The notes: generated by a model from the letters alone, not told the origin. A DNA stretch of 53,986 bases from Paracoccaceae bacterium (GCA_006226775.1 SBGD01000077.1:1-53986), one strand, 5' to 3'. Positions 7,615 through 15,980 are shown, counted from the first letter of the stretch. Numbers and translations are program-made.

Positions 7615-8511
7615 ATGGCTAACTTTGCAAATCTGCCGGCCCCGACGCCGGAAGGCGGGCTGTCCCGCTACCTTCAGGAAATCCGGAAGTTCCCGCTTCT
7701 GGAACCGGAAGAGGAATACATGCTGGCCAAGCGCTGGGTCGAGGAACAAGATACCGAGGCCGCGCACAAGATGGTCACTTCGCACCTGCGCCTCGCCGCC
7801 AAGATCGCCATGGGCTATCGCGGCTACGGGCTGCCCCAGGCCGAGGTGATCTCCGAGGCCAACGTCGGCCTGATGCAGGCGGTCAAGAAATTCGACCCGG
7901 AGAAAGGCTTCCGGCTGGCGACCTATGCGATGTGGTGGATCCGCGCCTCGATCCAGGAATATGTCCTGCGGTCGTGGTCGATGGTGAAGCTTGGCACCAC
8001 GAGCGCGCAGAAGAAGCTGTTCTTCAACCTGCGCAAGGCCAAGGCCCGGATCGGCGCGCTGGAAGACGGCGACATGCACCCCGACAACGTGGCGCGCATC
8101 GCCACCGATCTGGGCGTGACCGAGGACGAGGTGATCTCGATGAACCGGCGCCTGTCGGGCGGCGATGCCTCGCTCAACGCCACGGTCGGGTCCGAGGGCG
8201 AAGGCACGATGCAGTGGCAGGACTGGCTGGAAGACGAAGACGCCGACCAGGCCGCCGACTACGAGGAACGTGACGAGCTGGAAGCGCGCCGGGCCATGCT
8301 GGCCGAGGCGATGGAGGTTCTCAACGACCGCGAGAAGGACATCCTGACCCAGCGCCGCCTGTCGGACCAGACCATCACGCTCGAGGATCTGTCGGGCCAG
8401 TATGACGTCAGCCGCGAGCGCATCCGCCAGATCGAGGTGCGCGCCTTCGAGAAGCTGCAAAAGCGGATGAAGGAACTGGCCAAGAAACAGGGCATGCTGA
8501 CACCGGCATGA
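7615..8511 (+). CDS. rpoH: RNA polymerase sigma factor RpoH (heat-shock sigma-32)
   Basis: A 298-residue sigma factor that directs RNA polymerase to heat-shock promoters. Region 2 contains the block LATYAMWWIRASIQEYVLRS, directly followed by the RpoH box QKKLFFNLRKAK (residues about 132-143), which distinguishes RpoH from other group 3 sigma factors. Region 4.2 carries the helix-turn-helix YDVSRERIRQIEVRAFEKL. The ATG is preceded by GGAGGGA. A sigma-32-type promoter lies just upstream and a strong terminator just downstream, so it is a single-gene unit. Rhodobacterales often have two rpoH genes; the beginning MANFANLPAPTPEGG fits the RpoH-I type. Confidence 0.96.
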   Translation: MANFANLPAPTPEGGLSRYLQEIRKFPLLEPEEEYMLAKRWVEEQDTEAAHKMVTSHLRLAAKIAMGYRGYGLPQAEVISEANVGLMQAVKKFDPEKGFRLATYAMWWIRASIQEYVLRSWSMVKLGTTSAQKKLFFNLRKAKARIGALEDGDMHPDNVARIATDLGVTEDEVISMNRRLSGGDASLNATVGSEGEGTMQWQDWLEDEDADQAADYEERDELEARRAMLAEAMEVLNDREKDILTQRRLSDQTITLEDLSGQYDVSRERIRQIEVRAFEKLQKRMKELAKKQGMLTPA

Positions 8512-8530
8512 TCGTCATCCGAAGACCAAT

Positions 8531-8562
8531 GGCCCGGGCAGCGTCCCGGGCCGTTTTCGTTT
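8531..8562 (+). terminator. Rho-independent terminator of rpoH
   Basis: GGCCCGGG (8531-8538), a 6-base loop and CCCGGGCC (8545-8552) are followed by GTTTTCGTTT. It begins 20 bases after the rpoH stop. Confidence 0.9.
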
Positions 8563-8586
8563 CCGACGCTATGGCACGCCCTGCTC

Positions 8587-9255
8587 TCAAGGCCGGCAGG
8601 CGTAGAGGTAGCGGTTGCCCTTGTCGTCGACGAGTTCCCAGTCCTGATTGTGGTCGCCTCCGGGCGGCCATCCGTCGTTCCAGAATTCACGCACCAACGG
8701 GCCTTCGCTGCGCAGCCTGATCTCGACGGCAACCGTGTCCTCATCGGCGGGGGCAGTGCCACAATCGACGCAGGATGCCATGGGGCCGGTGCACCAGGCC
8801 TCCAGGATCTGCCAGCGAAGCCCGGCGTCCGGGCCGATCTGCAAGTTGTTCAGCAGGGGGATTTGGTCCGGGCTGTCGGGCCGCAGGTTGATTTGGAGCC
8901 CGCCCGCCGAGGTCCATTGATGCGCCACCTGTCCAAGCGGCGACGTGTTGAGGCGGGAAAAATTCCTGATCTCGACGTTGGACCGCAACCGTTCGATACA
9001 TTGCACGAATGCCTCGGCCAGTTCAGGCGAAGGATCGTCGTCGCGCGTCTTGCTGCCGCCAAGGTCGACCGAGCGCAGCTTGCCCGACTCGTCCAGATCG
9101 AACTTCAGGCCGACCCGCTTGTCGGCGGGCAGGAGGCGCAGGCAGGGACACACCTCGGGATCGGCCTTGCACAGATCGGTTACATCGCCGAACAGTTTGT
9201 CATAGAGGGCGAGCGCGCCAAGGATCAGCAGGGCGGCGATTGCTATGTTGCGCAT
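8587..9255 (-). CDS. Unknown membrane-anchored cysteine-containing protein
   Basis: A 222-residue protein I do not recognise. It starts with a hydrophobic segment (MRNIAIAALLILGALALYD), either a signal anchor or an uncleaved signal, so the rest should be periplasmic. The cysteines are clustered: three near residues 29-40 (a C-x7-C-x-C pattern before RLLPADKR), one in FVQCIERL, three in AWCTGPMASCVDCG and one near the end (YACRP). Disulfides are likely. It starts eight bases after the stop of the exported gene at 9263-9919, so the two form one operon. No enzymatic motif is visible. Confidence 0.7.
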   Translation of the reverse strand: MRNIAIAALLILGALALYDKLFGDVTDLCKADPEVCPCLRLLPADKRVGLKFDLDESGKLRSVDLGGSKTRDDDPSPELAEAFVQCIERLRSNVEIRNFSRLNTSPLGQVAHQWTSAGGLQINLRPDSPDQIPLLNNLQIGPDAGLRWQILEAWCTGPMASCVDCGTAPADEDTVAVEIRLRSEGPLVREFWNDGWPPGGDHNQDWELVDDKGNRYLYACRP

Positions 9256-9262
9256 GGGACCC

Positions 9263-9919
9263 TCACCCCTCTCGGCAGCCCGGAAGGGCGGCGGATACCG
9301 ACCAATAGGTCTTGAACATCATCCATTGGCCGCCCGCAAAAACCTCGATACAGCCCGGGGTAATGACGACTTCGCCAACATCCATGAAGGCGTCATCGGG
9401 GAACACGCGGGTATCACCGGCAACCCGCTCGCGCGTCGTCATGGCAAAGGCGGTTTCGACCTCCTTGCGGAAACTGCCGACCATCCGTTCAATGGACGCC
9501 ACGTTGTCCAGCGGAACGGTTTCGGAATTGCGCGAGAACTGGCTCGACGCGGCAACGTAGAGGTAGAGAAGGACCTGTTCGTAAAGCATCCCGGCACGTT
9601 CGGCCAGTTGCAGAGCCTCGTCCGTCCCCTGTTCCGGAAACGGTCGGAAATCGAGGTTCAGGCGCTCGGACAGAAGCTCGGCGGCGCGGACTTCCCTCAG
9701 GCCGAAAAGATTGTAGTCGATCGTGCATTGGCCACCGCTCTCGTTGGCCGAACAACTGGTGTTGCCTTCGCCTTCGGCCTTGATCGTCGGGCACGAGCAT
9801 TTCACCTCGGCCTGCACCGGCGCCGCCACGACCATGGCGAGGGCGACGAGCGAGAGTGCCGGCAACCGGGTGAAACTCGGGCAGAGGTGGTGGCGCACAG
9901 ATTGCAGAATTGTATTCAT
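9263..9919 (-). CDS. Unknown exported protein with signal peptide
   Basis: A 218-residue protein with a Sec signal peptide: a basic N-region, hydrophobic LSLVALAMVVAAP, and predicted cleavage after VQA at residue 37. The mature part begins with a cysteine-rich block (Cys41 and Cys43 in KCSCPTIK, then C-x7-C before TIDYNLFGL), followed by a helical region (about residues 85-150) and a C-terminal strand-like part with CIEVFAGGQWMMF. I recognise no family. It is the first gene of a two-gene operon with 8587-9255, and both products appear exported and disulfide-bonded. An AAAGGTCATTTGCC leader precedes the ATG. Confidence 0.7.
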   Translation of the reverse strand: MNTILQSVRHHLCPSFTRLPALSLVALAMVVAAPVQAEVKCSCPTIKAEGEGNTSCSANESGGQCTIDYNLFGLREVRAAELLSERLNLDFRPFPEQGTDEALQLAERAGMLYEQVLLYLYVAASSQFSRNSETVPLDNVASIERMVGSFRKEVETAFAMTTRERVAGDTRVFPDDAFMDVGEVVITPGCIEVFAGGQWMMFKTYWSVSAALPGCREG

Positions 9920-10068
9920 GGCAAATGACCTTTCGAAATATCACCCTCAGATAATGCCGGAGTCGCCCATTTCCCTCAAGGGTTATGCGCCAAAGGCGGG
10001 AGGGCCGGTGACTTGCAGCGAGACGGCAAAGGCGTAGGGTGGATGCGGACAATCTGACGAGAGGCATC

Positions 10069-11052
10069 ATGGTCAACCACATCCGCTGGGGCATCCTTGG
10101 GGCGGCGAATTTCGCCCGCGAACACATGGCTCCGGCCATTCATCTTGCCGGGCGCGGCACGCTGGCCGCACTGGCCACGTCGAGCGCCGACAAGGCCGCG
10201 CCGTTCCGGGCGCTGGCGCCGGATTTGCAGGTCTTTGACAGCTATGACGCGCTGTTGGCCAGCGATGCCGTGGACGCGGTCTATGTGCCCTTGCCCAACC
10301 ACCTGCACGTCGAATGGGCGGAAAAGGCGCTTCGGGCGGGCAAGCATGTGCTGGTGGAAAAACCGCTGGCGATGAAGGCCGGTGAGTTCGACAGCGTGAT
10401 GGCCCTGCGCGACAAGACCGGGCTGCTGGCGGCTGAGGCCTACATGGTCGTGCATCACCCGCGCTGGCACAAGGTGCGCGAGCTGGTGCAAGGCGGCGAG
10501 ATCGGCGAGATCGTGCTCTGGGACACGGTGTTTTCCTATGACAACCGCGCCGACACCGGCAATATCCGCAACAAGCCCGAGACCGGCGGCGGCGCGCTGC
10601 CCGATATCGGCGTCTATACCTATGGCACCGCGCGCTACGTCACCGGCGAGGAGCCCGAAGAGATCCTCTCGACCGCGATGCGCTGGGAAAACGGCGTCGA
10701 TGTCTGGAGCCATGTCACCGCGCGGTTTCCGTCGTTCCATTTCTCCGGCATCAACTCGATGCGCATGGCCGGGCGGCAATACGTGGCGGTGCAGGGCGAC
10801 AAGGGGGTGATCACCGTCAAGGCGCCGTTCAACGCCGGGGTCTTCGACCAGGCCGAACTGACGCTTGACCGGCCCGGGATGGAGCGGGTGACCTGGCGTT
10901 GGCCGGGGGTGAACCACTACGTCTGCCAGGTAGAGAATTTCAACGCCAGCGTGCTGGACGGTGCGGCTTATCCCTGTCCGCTGGAATTCTCGCGCGGGAC
11001 CCAGGCGATGATCGACATGGTCTTTGCCAAGGCGGGGCCTGCGGAGGGGTAG
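10069..11052 (+). CDS. Gfo/Idh/MocA family oxidoreductase
   Basis: A 327-residue NAD(P)-dependent oxidoreductase of the Gfo/Idh/MocA type, usually acting on sugars, inositols or their derivatives; the substrate is unknown. The N-terminal Rossmann fold has WGILGAANFA, and the conserved VEKPLA places the catalytic-region Lys at residue 98. The C-terminal domain contains GGGALPDIGVYTY, the usual active-site region with Asp and Tyr. The start MVNHIRWGIL has GAGAGG upstream; an in-frame ATG ten codons earlier lacks it. It stands alone between the unknown exported pair and a family B palindrome. Confidence 0.9.
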   Translation: MVNHIRWGILGAANFAREHMAPAIHLAGRGTLAALATSSADKAAPFRALAPDLQVFDSYDALLASDAVDAVYVPLPNHLHVEWAEKALRAGKHVLVEKPLAMKAGEFDSVMALRDKTGLLAAEAYMVVHHPRWHKVRELVQGGEIGEIVLWDTVFSYDNRADTGNIRNKPETGGGALPDIGVYTYGTARYVTGEEPEEILSTAMRWENGVDVWSHVTARFPSFHFSGINSMRMAGRQYVAVQGDKGVITVKAPFNAGVFDQAELTLDRPGMERVTWRWPGVNHYVCQVENFNASVLDGAAYPCPLEFSRGTQAMIDMVFAKAGPAEG

Positions 11053-11070
11053 GGCGCCCGGAACGAGGAT

Positions 11071-11123
11071 GTAGGCCGGGCTTCAGCCCGGCACACCGAA
11101 AGCCGGGCTGAAGCCCGGCCTAC
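11071..11123. repeat. Family B dispersed palindrome, perfect 22-bp arms
   Basis: Arms at 11071-11092 and 11102-11123 are perfect inverted copies of 22 bases with a 9-base loop. The core is GCCGGGCTTCAGCCCGGC, itself a hairpin. A second complete copy is at 31023-31102 and a related core at 25137-25154. It lies between convergent genes. Confidence 0.9.
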
Positions 11124-11148
11124 GGCAACCGCGCCCTCGCGCGGGGGA

Positions 11149-12411
11149 TCAGACCGCGCGGATGCGGGCGGTCGAGGATGTGCCGCTATTGGCGTCGATG
11201 AAGCCCAGCACCAGCGGGCGGATATTGTTGCGCCAGGACTTGCCGGCGAAGATGCCGTAGTGTCCCGCGCCCGGCTCGACATGGCTGGCCTTCTTGTCGT
11301 CGGGCAGCCCGGTACAGAGCTCGAGCGCGGCAATGCACTGGCCCGGGGCCGAGATGTCGTCCTTGGCGCCCTCGACCGTCTTGACCGCGACCGTGGTGAT
11401 CTTGCCCATGTCCACGGTCTTGCCCTCGACCACGAATTCGTTCCTGGCGATCTCGCGGTTCTTGAACACCCGTTCCACCGTCGACAGGTAGAATTCCGCC
11501 GGCATGTCCATCACCGCGAGGTATTCGTCATAGAACCGGTTGTGGGCGTCGTGGTCGGAGGCCTGTCCATTGGCGACGCGGATGATCTGGTCGACGAAGG
11601 CCTTGGAATGGCGCTCGGCGTTCATCGACATGAAGGAGGTCAGCTGCAGCAGGCCCGGATAGACCTTGCGGCCGACGCCGGGATGCTTGAAGCCGACCTG
11701 CTGGATCATCGACTGCTCGAGCTGGCCCATGGTCACCCGGCGGCCGAAATCGGTCACGTCGGTCGGCGTGGCATCGGGGTCGACCGGACCGCCGATCAGC
11801 GTCAGCGAGCGGGGCTGGGCATCGGGCTCTTCCTCGGCGAGGTAGGCGGTGGCGGCCAGGGTCAGCGGCGCGGGCTGGCACACGGCGATCACATGGGTAT
11901 CGGGCCCGAGGTGGCGCATGAAGTCGACCAGGTAGAGGGTATAGTCCTCGACATCGAACTTGCCTTCCGAGACCGGAATATCGCGTGCATTATGCCAGTC
12001 GGTGACATAGACTTCACAGTCAGGGAGCAGGGAGCGAACCGTCGACCGGAGGAGCGTGGCATAATGTCCGGACATCGGCGCAACCAGGAGAACCTTGCGG
12101 GGCGAGGTCTGGCGCCCGGCGATCTCGAAGTGTATCAGGTCACCGAAGGGGCGGCTCACCTCTGTTCGCACAGTGACCAGATGGTCGCGCCCATCGTCGC
12201 AGGTGATCGAATGAATACCCCAGTCCGGCTTGACCACCATCCGCTCGTAGGTGCGCTCGGTCACCGAGCCCCAGGCGGCAAGCCAGTTCATCGCCGGGTT
12301 CGGCCACATCGCAAAGGCCGGGTAGGAGGCCAGCGCCTCGGCCGTGGCCCCCAGCCACTGATTGGTGTTGCGGAGGGTTTCCATCAGATCATAGTTGACC
12401 ATGTAGCGCAT
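11149..12411 (-). CDS. phaZ: Intracellular polyhydroxyalkanoate depolymerase PhaZ
   Basis: A 420-residue depolymerase that breaks down stored polyhydroxybutyrate granules inside the cell. The family's cysteine nucleophile is in HVIAVCQPAPLTL (Cys178), instead of the serine lipase box of secreted enzymes. The segment VLLVAPMSGHYATLLR is the oxyanion/granule-binding region typical of the group, and the late HVEPGAGHYGIFAGKSWR carries the catalytic His. The start MRYMVNYDL has GGAG seven bases upstream; the second ATG at 12402 does not. It is divergent from phaC, and the 109 bases between the two carry several palindromes. Confidence 0.95.
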   Translation of the reverse strand: MRYMVNYDLMETLRNTNQWLGATAEALASYPAFAMWPNPAMNWLAAWGSVTERTYERMVVKPDWGIHSITCDDGRDHLVTVRTEVSRPFGDLIHFEIAGRQTSPRKVLLVAPMSGHYATLLRSTVRSLLPDCEVYVTDWHNARDIPVSEGKFDVEDYTLYLVDFMRHLGPDTHVIAVCQPAPLTLAATAYLAEEEPDAQPRSLTLIGGPVDPDATPTDVTDFGRRVTMGQLEQSMIQQVGFKHPGVGRKVYPGLLQLTSFMSMNAERHSKAFVDQIIRVANGQASDHDAHNRFYDEYLAVMDMPAEFYLSTVERVFKNREIARNEFVVEGKTVDMGKITTVAVKTVEGAKDDISAPGQCIAALELCTGLPDDKKASHVEPGAGHYGIFAGKSWRNNIRPLVLGFIDANSGTSSTARIRAV

Positions 12412-12432
12412 CGCGTCGCTCCGAAATTGAGG

Positions 12433-12482
12433 GGGCACCAAGGTGCCCTGTTGTGTCGCTTTGACCCCTCCTCCAAAGCGAC
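12433..12482. promoter_or_regulatory. Two palindromes between divergent phaZ and phaC
   Basis: GGGCACC-AA-GGTGCCC (12433-12448) is a perfect palindrome with a two-base centre. GTCGCTTTG (12455-12463) and CAAAGCGAC (12474-12482) form a perfect 9-bp inverted repeat with a 10-base spacer, overlapping the presumed phaC -35 element. Neither matches the PhaR operator, so a second regulator is possible; the binding proteins are unknown. Confidence 0.55.
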
Positions 12483-12499
12483 GATATTCTGCACATGCA
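12461..12499 (+). promoter_or_regulatory. Probable phaC promoter with a PhaR-like site
   Basis: TTGACC (12461-12466) and TATTCT (12485-12490) are 18 bases apart and make a reasonable vegetative promoter. CTGCACATGCA at 12489-12499 overlaps the -10 and start region and resembles the PhaR operator CTGC-N3-GCAG with altered spacing. Functional assignment is inference. Confidence 0.5.
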
Positions 12500-12520
12500 A
12501 GATAAAGGGGATTCGTTAGG

Positions 12521-14314
12521 ATGACAATGAAAGACAACCAGGCAGGTAATAAAATTGCGCATCTGGACGGGAATATTGCTAAAATTGACGAATTGACGCA
12601 ACGACTTGCCCGTGCGCTGACGCGACGGAACCCGCCCAACGCCAAGATTGCCGCGCCGGAAAGCGAGCTGTTTGCACGCGCAGCGTCGGCCTATTGGCAG
12701 GAATGGGTGCAAAATCCGGCCAAGATACTGGAACATCAGGTGGAATACTGGGGCAAGTCGCTTCAGCACGTGGTGGAGGCGCAGCAAATGCTGGCCCAGG
12801 GCAAGCTGGCCGCGCCCGAGGACCGCACGCCCGACGACCGGCGGTTTTCCAACCCGGTGTGGAAAACGAATCCCTACTTCAACTTCATCAAGCAGCAGTA
12901 CCTGATCAACGCCGACGCCATCAGCCAAGCGGTCGAGGCGATCGACGACATCGACGAGAAGGAAAAGCGCCGCATCCGCTACTTCAGCCAGCAGATCGTC
13001 GACATGATGGCGCCGACCAACTTCTTCGCCACCAACCCCGACGCGCTGCAAAAGGCGATCGAGACCGAGGGCGAGTCGGTGGTCAAGGGGCTCGAGAACC
13101 TGGTGCGCGACCTCGAGGCCAATGACGGCGAGCTTGTCGTGCGGCTGGCCGACGACAGCGCCTTCGAGATCGGCCGCAATATCGCCACCTCGCCCGGCAA
13201 GGTGGTCTTTCGCAACAAGATGATGGAGCTGATCCAGTACAGCCCCGCCACCGAGACCGTGCACGAGACCCCGATCGTGCTGTTCCCGCCCTGGATCAAC
13301 AAGTTCTACATCCTCGACCTGAAGGAACAGAACAGCTTCATCAAATGGGTGGTCGAGCAGGGCTACACGCTGTTCGTGGTCTCCTGGATCAATCCCGATG
13401 TCAGCTATTCCGACATCGGCATGGAAGACTACATCGAGAAGGGGTTCCTGACCGCCATCGAGGAGGCCAAGGCGATCTGCAAGGTCAAGCAGGTCAATGC
13501 CATCGGCTATTGCATCGCCGGCACCACGCTGCACCTGACGCTGGCGCTGCTGAAAAAGCGCGGCGACAAGTCGGTCAAGTCGGCCACCTTCTTCACCGCG
13601 CTCACCGATTTCTCGGACCAGGGGGAATTCACGCCCTTCCTGCAGGACGATTTCATCGACGGCATCGAGGACGAGGTGAACCAGCACGGCATCCTGCGCG
13701 CCTTCATCATGGGCCGCACCATGTCCTTCCTGCGCTCGAACGACCTGGTCTACGGCCCGGCGATCCGCAACTACATGATGGGCGAGACGCCGCCGGCCTT
13801 CGACCTGCTCTACTGGAACGGCGACGGCTCGGGCCTGCCGGGGAAGATGACGATGCAGTACCTGCGCGGGCTGTGCCAGCGCAACGAGCTGATCGAGGGC
13901 GGCTTCGAGATGCTGGGCGAGAAACTGTCGATCAAGGACGTGAGCGTGCCGATCTGTTCCATCGCCACCGAGACCGATCACATCGCGCCCTGGAAGGATG
14001 TCTATCGCGGCTTCATGCAGACCTCCAGCCGCTCCAAGACCTTCATCGTCGGCCAGTCCGGCCATATCGCCGGCATCGTCAATCCGCCCAGCAAGAAGAA
14101 GTACGGCCATTACACCAACGACGACCTGCCGCCGACGGCGGACGAGTGGATGGAAGGGGCGGAACTGCACGAGGGCTCATGGTGGCCGCTGTGGGAATCC
14201 TGGCTGAAAACCCGCTCGGGCAAGCAGGTCGAGGCGCGTGAACCGGGTGATTCTGACCATCCGCCGCTGGCCGATGCCCCTGGAACCTATGTCCTGGCCA
14301 AGGCAGCCATCTGA
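12521..14314 (+). CDS. phaC: Class I polyhydroxyalkanoate synthase PhaC
   Basis: A 597-residue class I synthase that polymerises (R)-3-hydroxybutyryl-CoA into polyhydroxybutyrate at the granule surface. The lipase-like box GYCIAG gives nucleophile Cys331; the other triad members are Asp486 (TETDHIAPW) and His515 (GQSGHIAGIVNP). The N-terminal third (about 1-110) is the variable region of class I enzymes, and FFPPWINKFYILDL-type sequence precedes the alpha/beta-hydrolase core. The ATG at 12521 is followed two codons later by another ATG; no strong ribosome site separates them. The phasin gene follows after 134 bases under its own promoter. Confidence 0.97.
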   Translation: MTMKDNQAGNKIAHLDGNIAKIDELTQRLARALTRRNPPNAKIAAPESELFARAASAYWQEWVQNPAKILEHQVEYWGKSLQHVVEAQQMLAQGKLAAPEDRTPDDRRFSNPVWKTNPYFNFIKQQYLINADAISQAVEAIDDIDEKEKRRIRYFSQQIVDMMAPTNFFATNPDALQKAIETEGESVVKGLENLVRDLEANDGELVVRLADDSAFEIGRNIATSPGKVVFRNKMMELIQYSPATETVHETPIVLFPPWINKFYILDLKEQNSFIKWVVEQGYTLFVVSWINPDVSYSDIGMEDYIEKGFLTAIEEAKAICKVKQVNAIGYCIAGTTLHLTLALLKKRGDKSVKSATFFTALTDFSDQGEFTPFLQDDFIDGIEDEVNQHGILRAFIMGRTMSFLRSNDLVYGPAIRNYMMGETPPAFDLLYWNGDGSGLPGKMTMQYLRGLCQRNELIEGGFEMLGEKLSIKDVSVPICSIATETDHIAPWKDVYRGFMQTSSRSKTFIVGQSGHIAGIVNPPSKKKYGHYTNDDLPPTADEWMEGAELHEGSWWPLWESWLKTRSGKQVEAREPGDSDHPPLADAPGTYVLAKAAI

Positions 14315-14337
14315 AAACAAAGGGAAAAAACTAAATG

Positions 14338-14377
14338 CTGCGATGCAGCAAAAAACTGTTGAAATGCTGCGGCGCAG
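14338..14377. promoter_or_regulatory. Two exact PhaR operators on the phasin promoter
   Basis: CTGCGATGCAG (14338-14348) and CTGCGGCGCAG (14367-14377) both match CTGC-N3-GCAG exactly. This motif is reported for the PhaR repressor of Rhodobacter sphaeroides upstream of phaP. The first copy extends to a 15-base palindrome TGCTGC-GAT-GCAGCA. The centres are 29 bases apart; the second lies between the -35 and -10 elements, so binding should block polymerase. Confidence 0.85.
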
Positions 14378-14387
14378 CGGCTATATA
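14359..14387 (+). promoter_or_regulatory. phaP promoter (sigma-70 type)
   Basis: TTGAAA (14359-14364), exactly 17 bases, TATATA (14382-14387). The predicted transcript starts near 14395, about 55 bases before the phasin ATG. Confidence 0.8.
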
Positions 14388-14448
14388 GTTTGCAGACGCA
14401 GCAAGACGGGGTGGGCCCGGAGCTGCGCAGACACAAAGGATCAAGATT

Positions 14449-14904
14449 ATGGCCAACGCCAAAGCACAAGACGTAACCGCCCTTCTGAAAGACGTCATGG
14501 GCGCATTCCCGGTCGACACCGCCGTCATGGAAGACGCGTTCAAGACCCAGGCGACCCTGAACGAGAAACTCTCCGCAGTTGCTCTGGACGCCGCATCGAA
14601 GTCGACCGAGATCTCATCGAAGTGGACCAAAGACACCCTGGCCAAACTGGCCGAGCTGTCGAAAGCCAAATCCGAGCCGGCCGATTACGCCAAAGCCATG
14701 ACCGACTTCGCGTCGGCCCAGGCCGAAGTCGCTGCCGAGAACGTCGCAGCCTTCGCCGAAATCGCCAAGAAAGTTCAGATGGAAACCGTCGAACTGATGA
14801 TGGCAGCCGGCAAGGAATTCGGCGAAGAAGCATCGAACGCCGTCAAGAAAGCCACCAACGACGCGACCGCCGCTGCCAAGAAGGCAACTGCCTCCGCCAA
14901 GTAA
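14449..14904 (+). CDS. phaP: Phasin PhaP
   Basis: A 151-residue amphipathic helical protein of the phasin family that coats polyhydroxybutyrate granules and limits their size. It has no signal peptide. The core (about residues 40-120) is a long series of alanine-rich amphipathic helices, ending in an alanine/lysine tail (VKKATNDATAAAKKATASAK) typical of phasins. AAGGA lies about eight bases before the ATG. It has its own strong promoter with two PhaR operators and its own terminator, as expected for a very abundant protein. The gene context (phaC before, phaR after) settles the assignment. Confidence 0.93.
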   Translation: MANAKAQDVTALLKDVMGAFPVDTAVMEDAFKTQATLNEKLSAVALDAASKSTEISSKWTKDTLAKLAELSKAKSEPADYAKAMTDFASAQAEVAAENVAAFAEIAKKVQMETVELMMAAGKEFGEEASNAVKKATNDATAAAKKATASAK

Positions 14905-14955
14905 GGCTTGGGATGTAATTCGCGCTGACATCTCCTCCCCGATGCACGAAACATC

Positions 14956-14992
14956 GAAGAGCGGGTCCGCAAGGGCCCGCTTCTTTCGTTTC
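14956..14992 (+). terminator. Rho-independent terminator of phaP
   Basis: GCGGGTCC (14961-14968), loop GCAA, and GGGCCCGC (14973-14980) form an eight-pair stem with one G-T pair, followed by TTCTTTCGTTT. Confidence 0.85.
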
Positions 14993-15071
14993 AGGGGGGC
15001 GGCACACGTTCCGCGTGTGGATTTAAACCTCATTTCATGCTATGAAGGCGCCCCGTACCAAAGCCAGGGCG

Positions 15072-15980
15072 ATGACAGACCGCACTTCCGCCACCGCGCA
15101 ACCCAAGGCCATGGGCACCGGCGACCGGCGCATCCGGATAACCGTGATCGGCATGATCGTGGTCGGCGTCCTGGCCTGGCTTGCCGCCTACTTCGCCGGC
15201 CAGAACGAGGACCTCCGTCTCGATCTGTTGAGCGGCCTGGGCGGCTCCGGCCTGACGCTTGCGGTGGGCGGTGTCGCGGGCGGCTTGCTGACCTTGCTGT
15301 TCAAGAGCCATGACGCCCGTCGTCAGGCCCGCGAGGCCGAGGAAGACCAGCGTCGCGCCGAACACGCGGCGCGCCAGGCCTTCTATCGCGCGATCCTCGA
15401 CGATCTCAAGAGCGTCTATGACCGGGTGGAGCGCGCCAAGCTGCTGATCGAGGCGCATAAATCCGCCCGGACCTATGGCGAACAGATGCGCATCCTGCCC
15501 GAGGCCAACATCACCCTGCACAATATCTCGCGCGCCTTGCGCCCCGGCTACGACGACCTGGAACGCGATCTTCACGCACCGATCATGGCCTGCCGGCGCT
15601 TTCTCAAGATGCTGAGCGCCGAGTTCCGCGAAAGCTACAAGCAGATCTCGGACGAGCAGGCCAAGGACGAAGCGATCAACCGACACAACCGCGACAAGAT
15701 CGCCAGGGGCGGCGACCGCGACACCATGCAAACCGCCAACGCGGCCTGGATGAAGATCGCCGACCTGCCCGGACTTCGGGTGCTGCGCGACGATCAACGG
15801 TTTGACGAGTATTACGTCGCCTTTCTGTGGCACATCGACCTGGCCAGCTTCCATCTTCGCAAGCGCCTCGACGGGGGCACGGGGCGCGCAACCGGCGGGG
15901 CGCTCGAAGACCTCCGCCAGGACCTCGCAAAAGCCGAGGCGCGCCTCGCTGCCCGGAGCGACGCCTCCGCCGCAAACTGA
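15072..15980 (+). CDS. Unknown two-helix membrane protein with cytoplasmic coiled coil
   Basis: A 302-residue protein I do not recognise. Two membrane segments are at about residues 22-42 (ITVIGMIVVGVLAWLAAYF) and 57-77 (a glycine-rich LTLAVGGVAGGLLTLLF), joined by a short charged loop. A highly charged helix follows (about 80-135, rich in Arg, Glu and Ala, coiled-coil-like), then a mostly helical domain to the end. An in-frame ATG at 15042 would add ten residues; I prefer 15072 because CCAGGG precedes it. It lies between phaP and phaR but on a separate transcript, since phaP has a terminator. A role in granule biology is only suggested by position. Confidence 0.7.
   Translation: MTDRTSATAQPKAMGTGDRRIRITVIGMIVVGVLAWLAAYFAGQNEDLRLDLLSGLGGSGLTLAVGGVAGGLLTLLFKSHDARRQAREAEEDQRRAEHAARQAFYRAILDDLKSVYDRVERAKLLIEAHKSARTYGEQMRILPEANITLHNISRALRPGYDDLERDLHAPIMACRRFLKMLSAEFRESYKQISDEQAKDEAINRHNRDKIARGGDRDTMQTANAAWMKIADLPGLRVLRDDQRFDEYYVAFLWHIDLASFHLRKRLDGGTGRATGGALEDLRQDLAKAEARLAARSDASAAN

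Noticed and set aside
12389-14170. A 593-codon frame antisense to phaC
   Set aside because: The sense strand has the full PHA synthase catalytic triad; the antisense translation has no recognisable feature.
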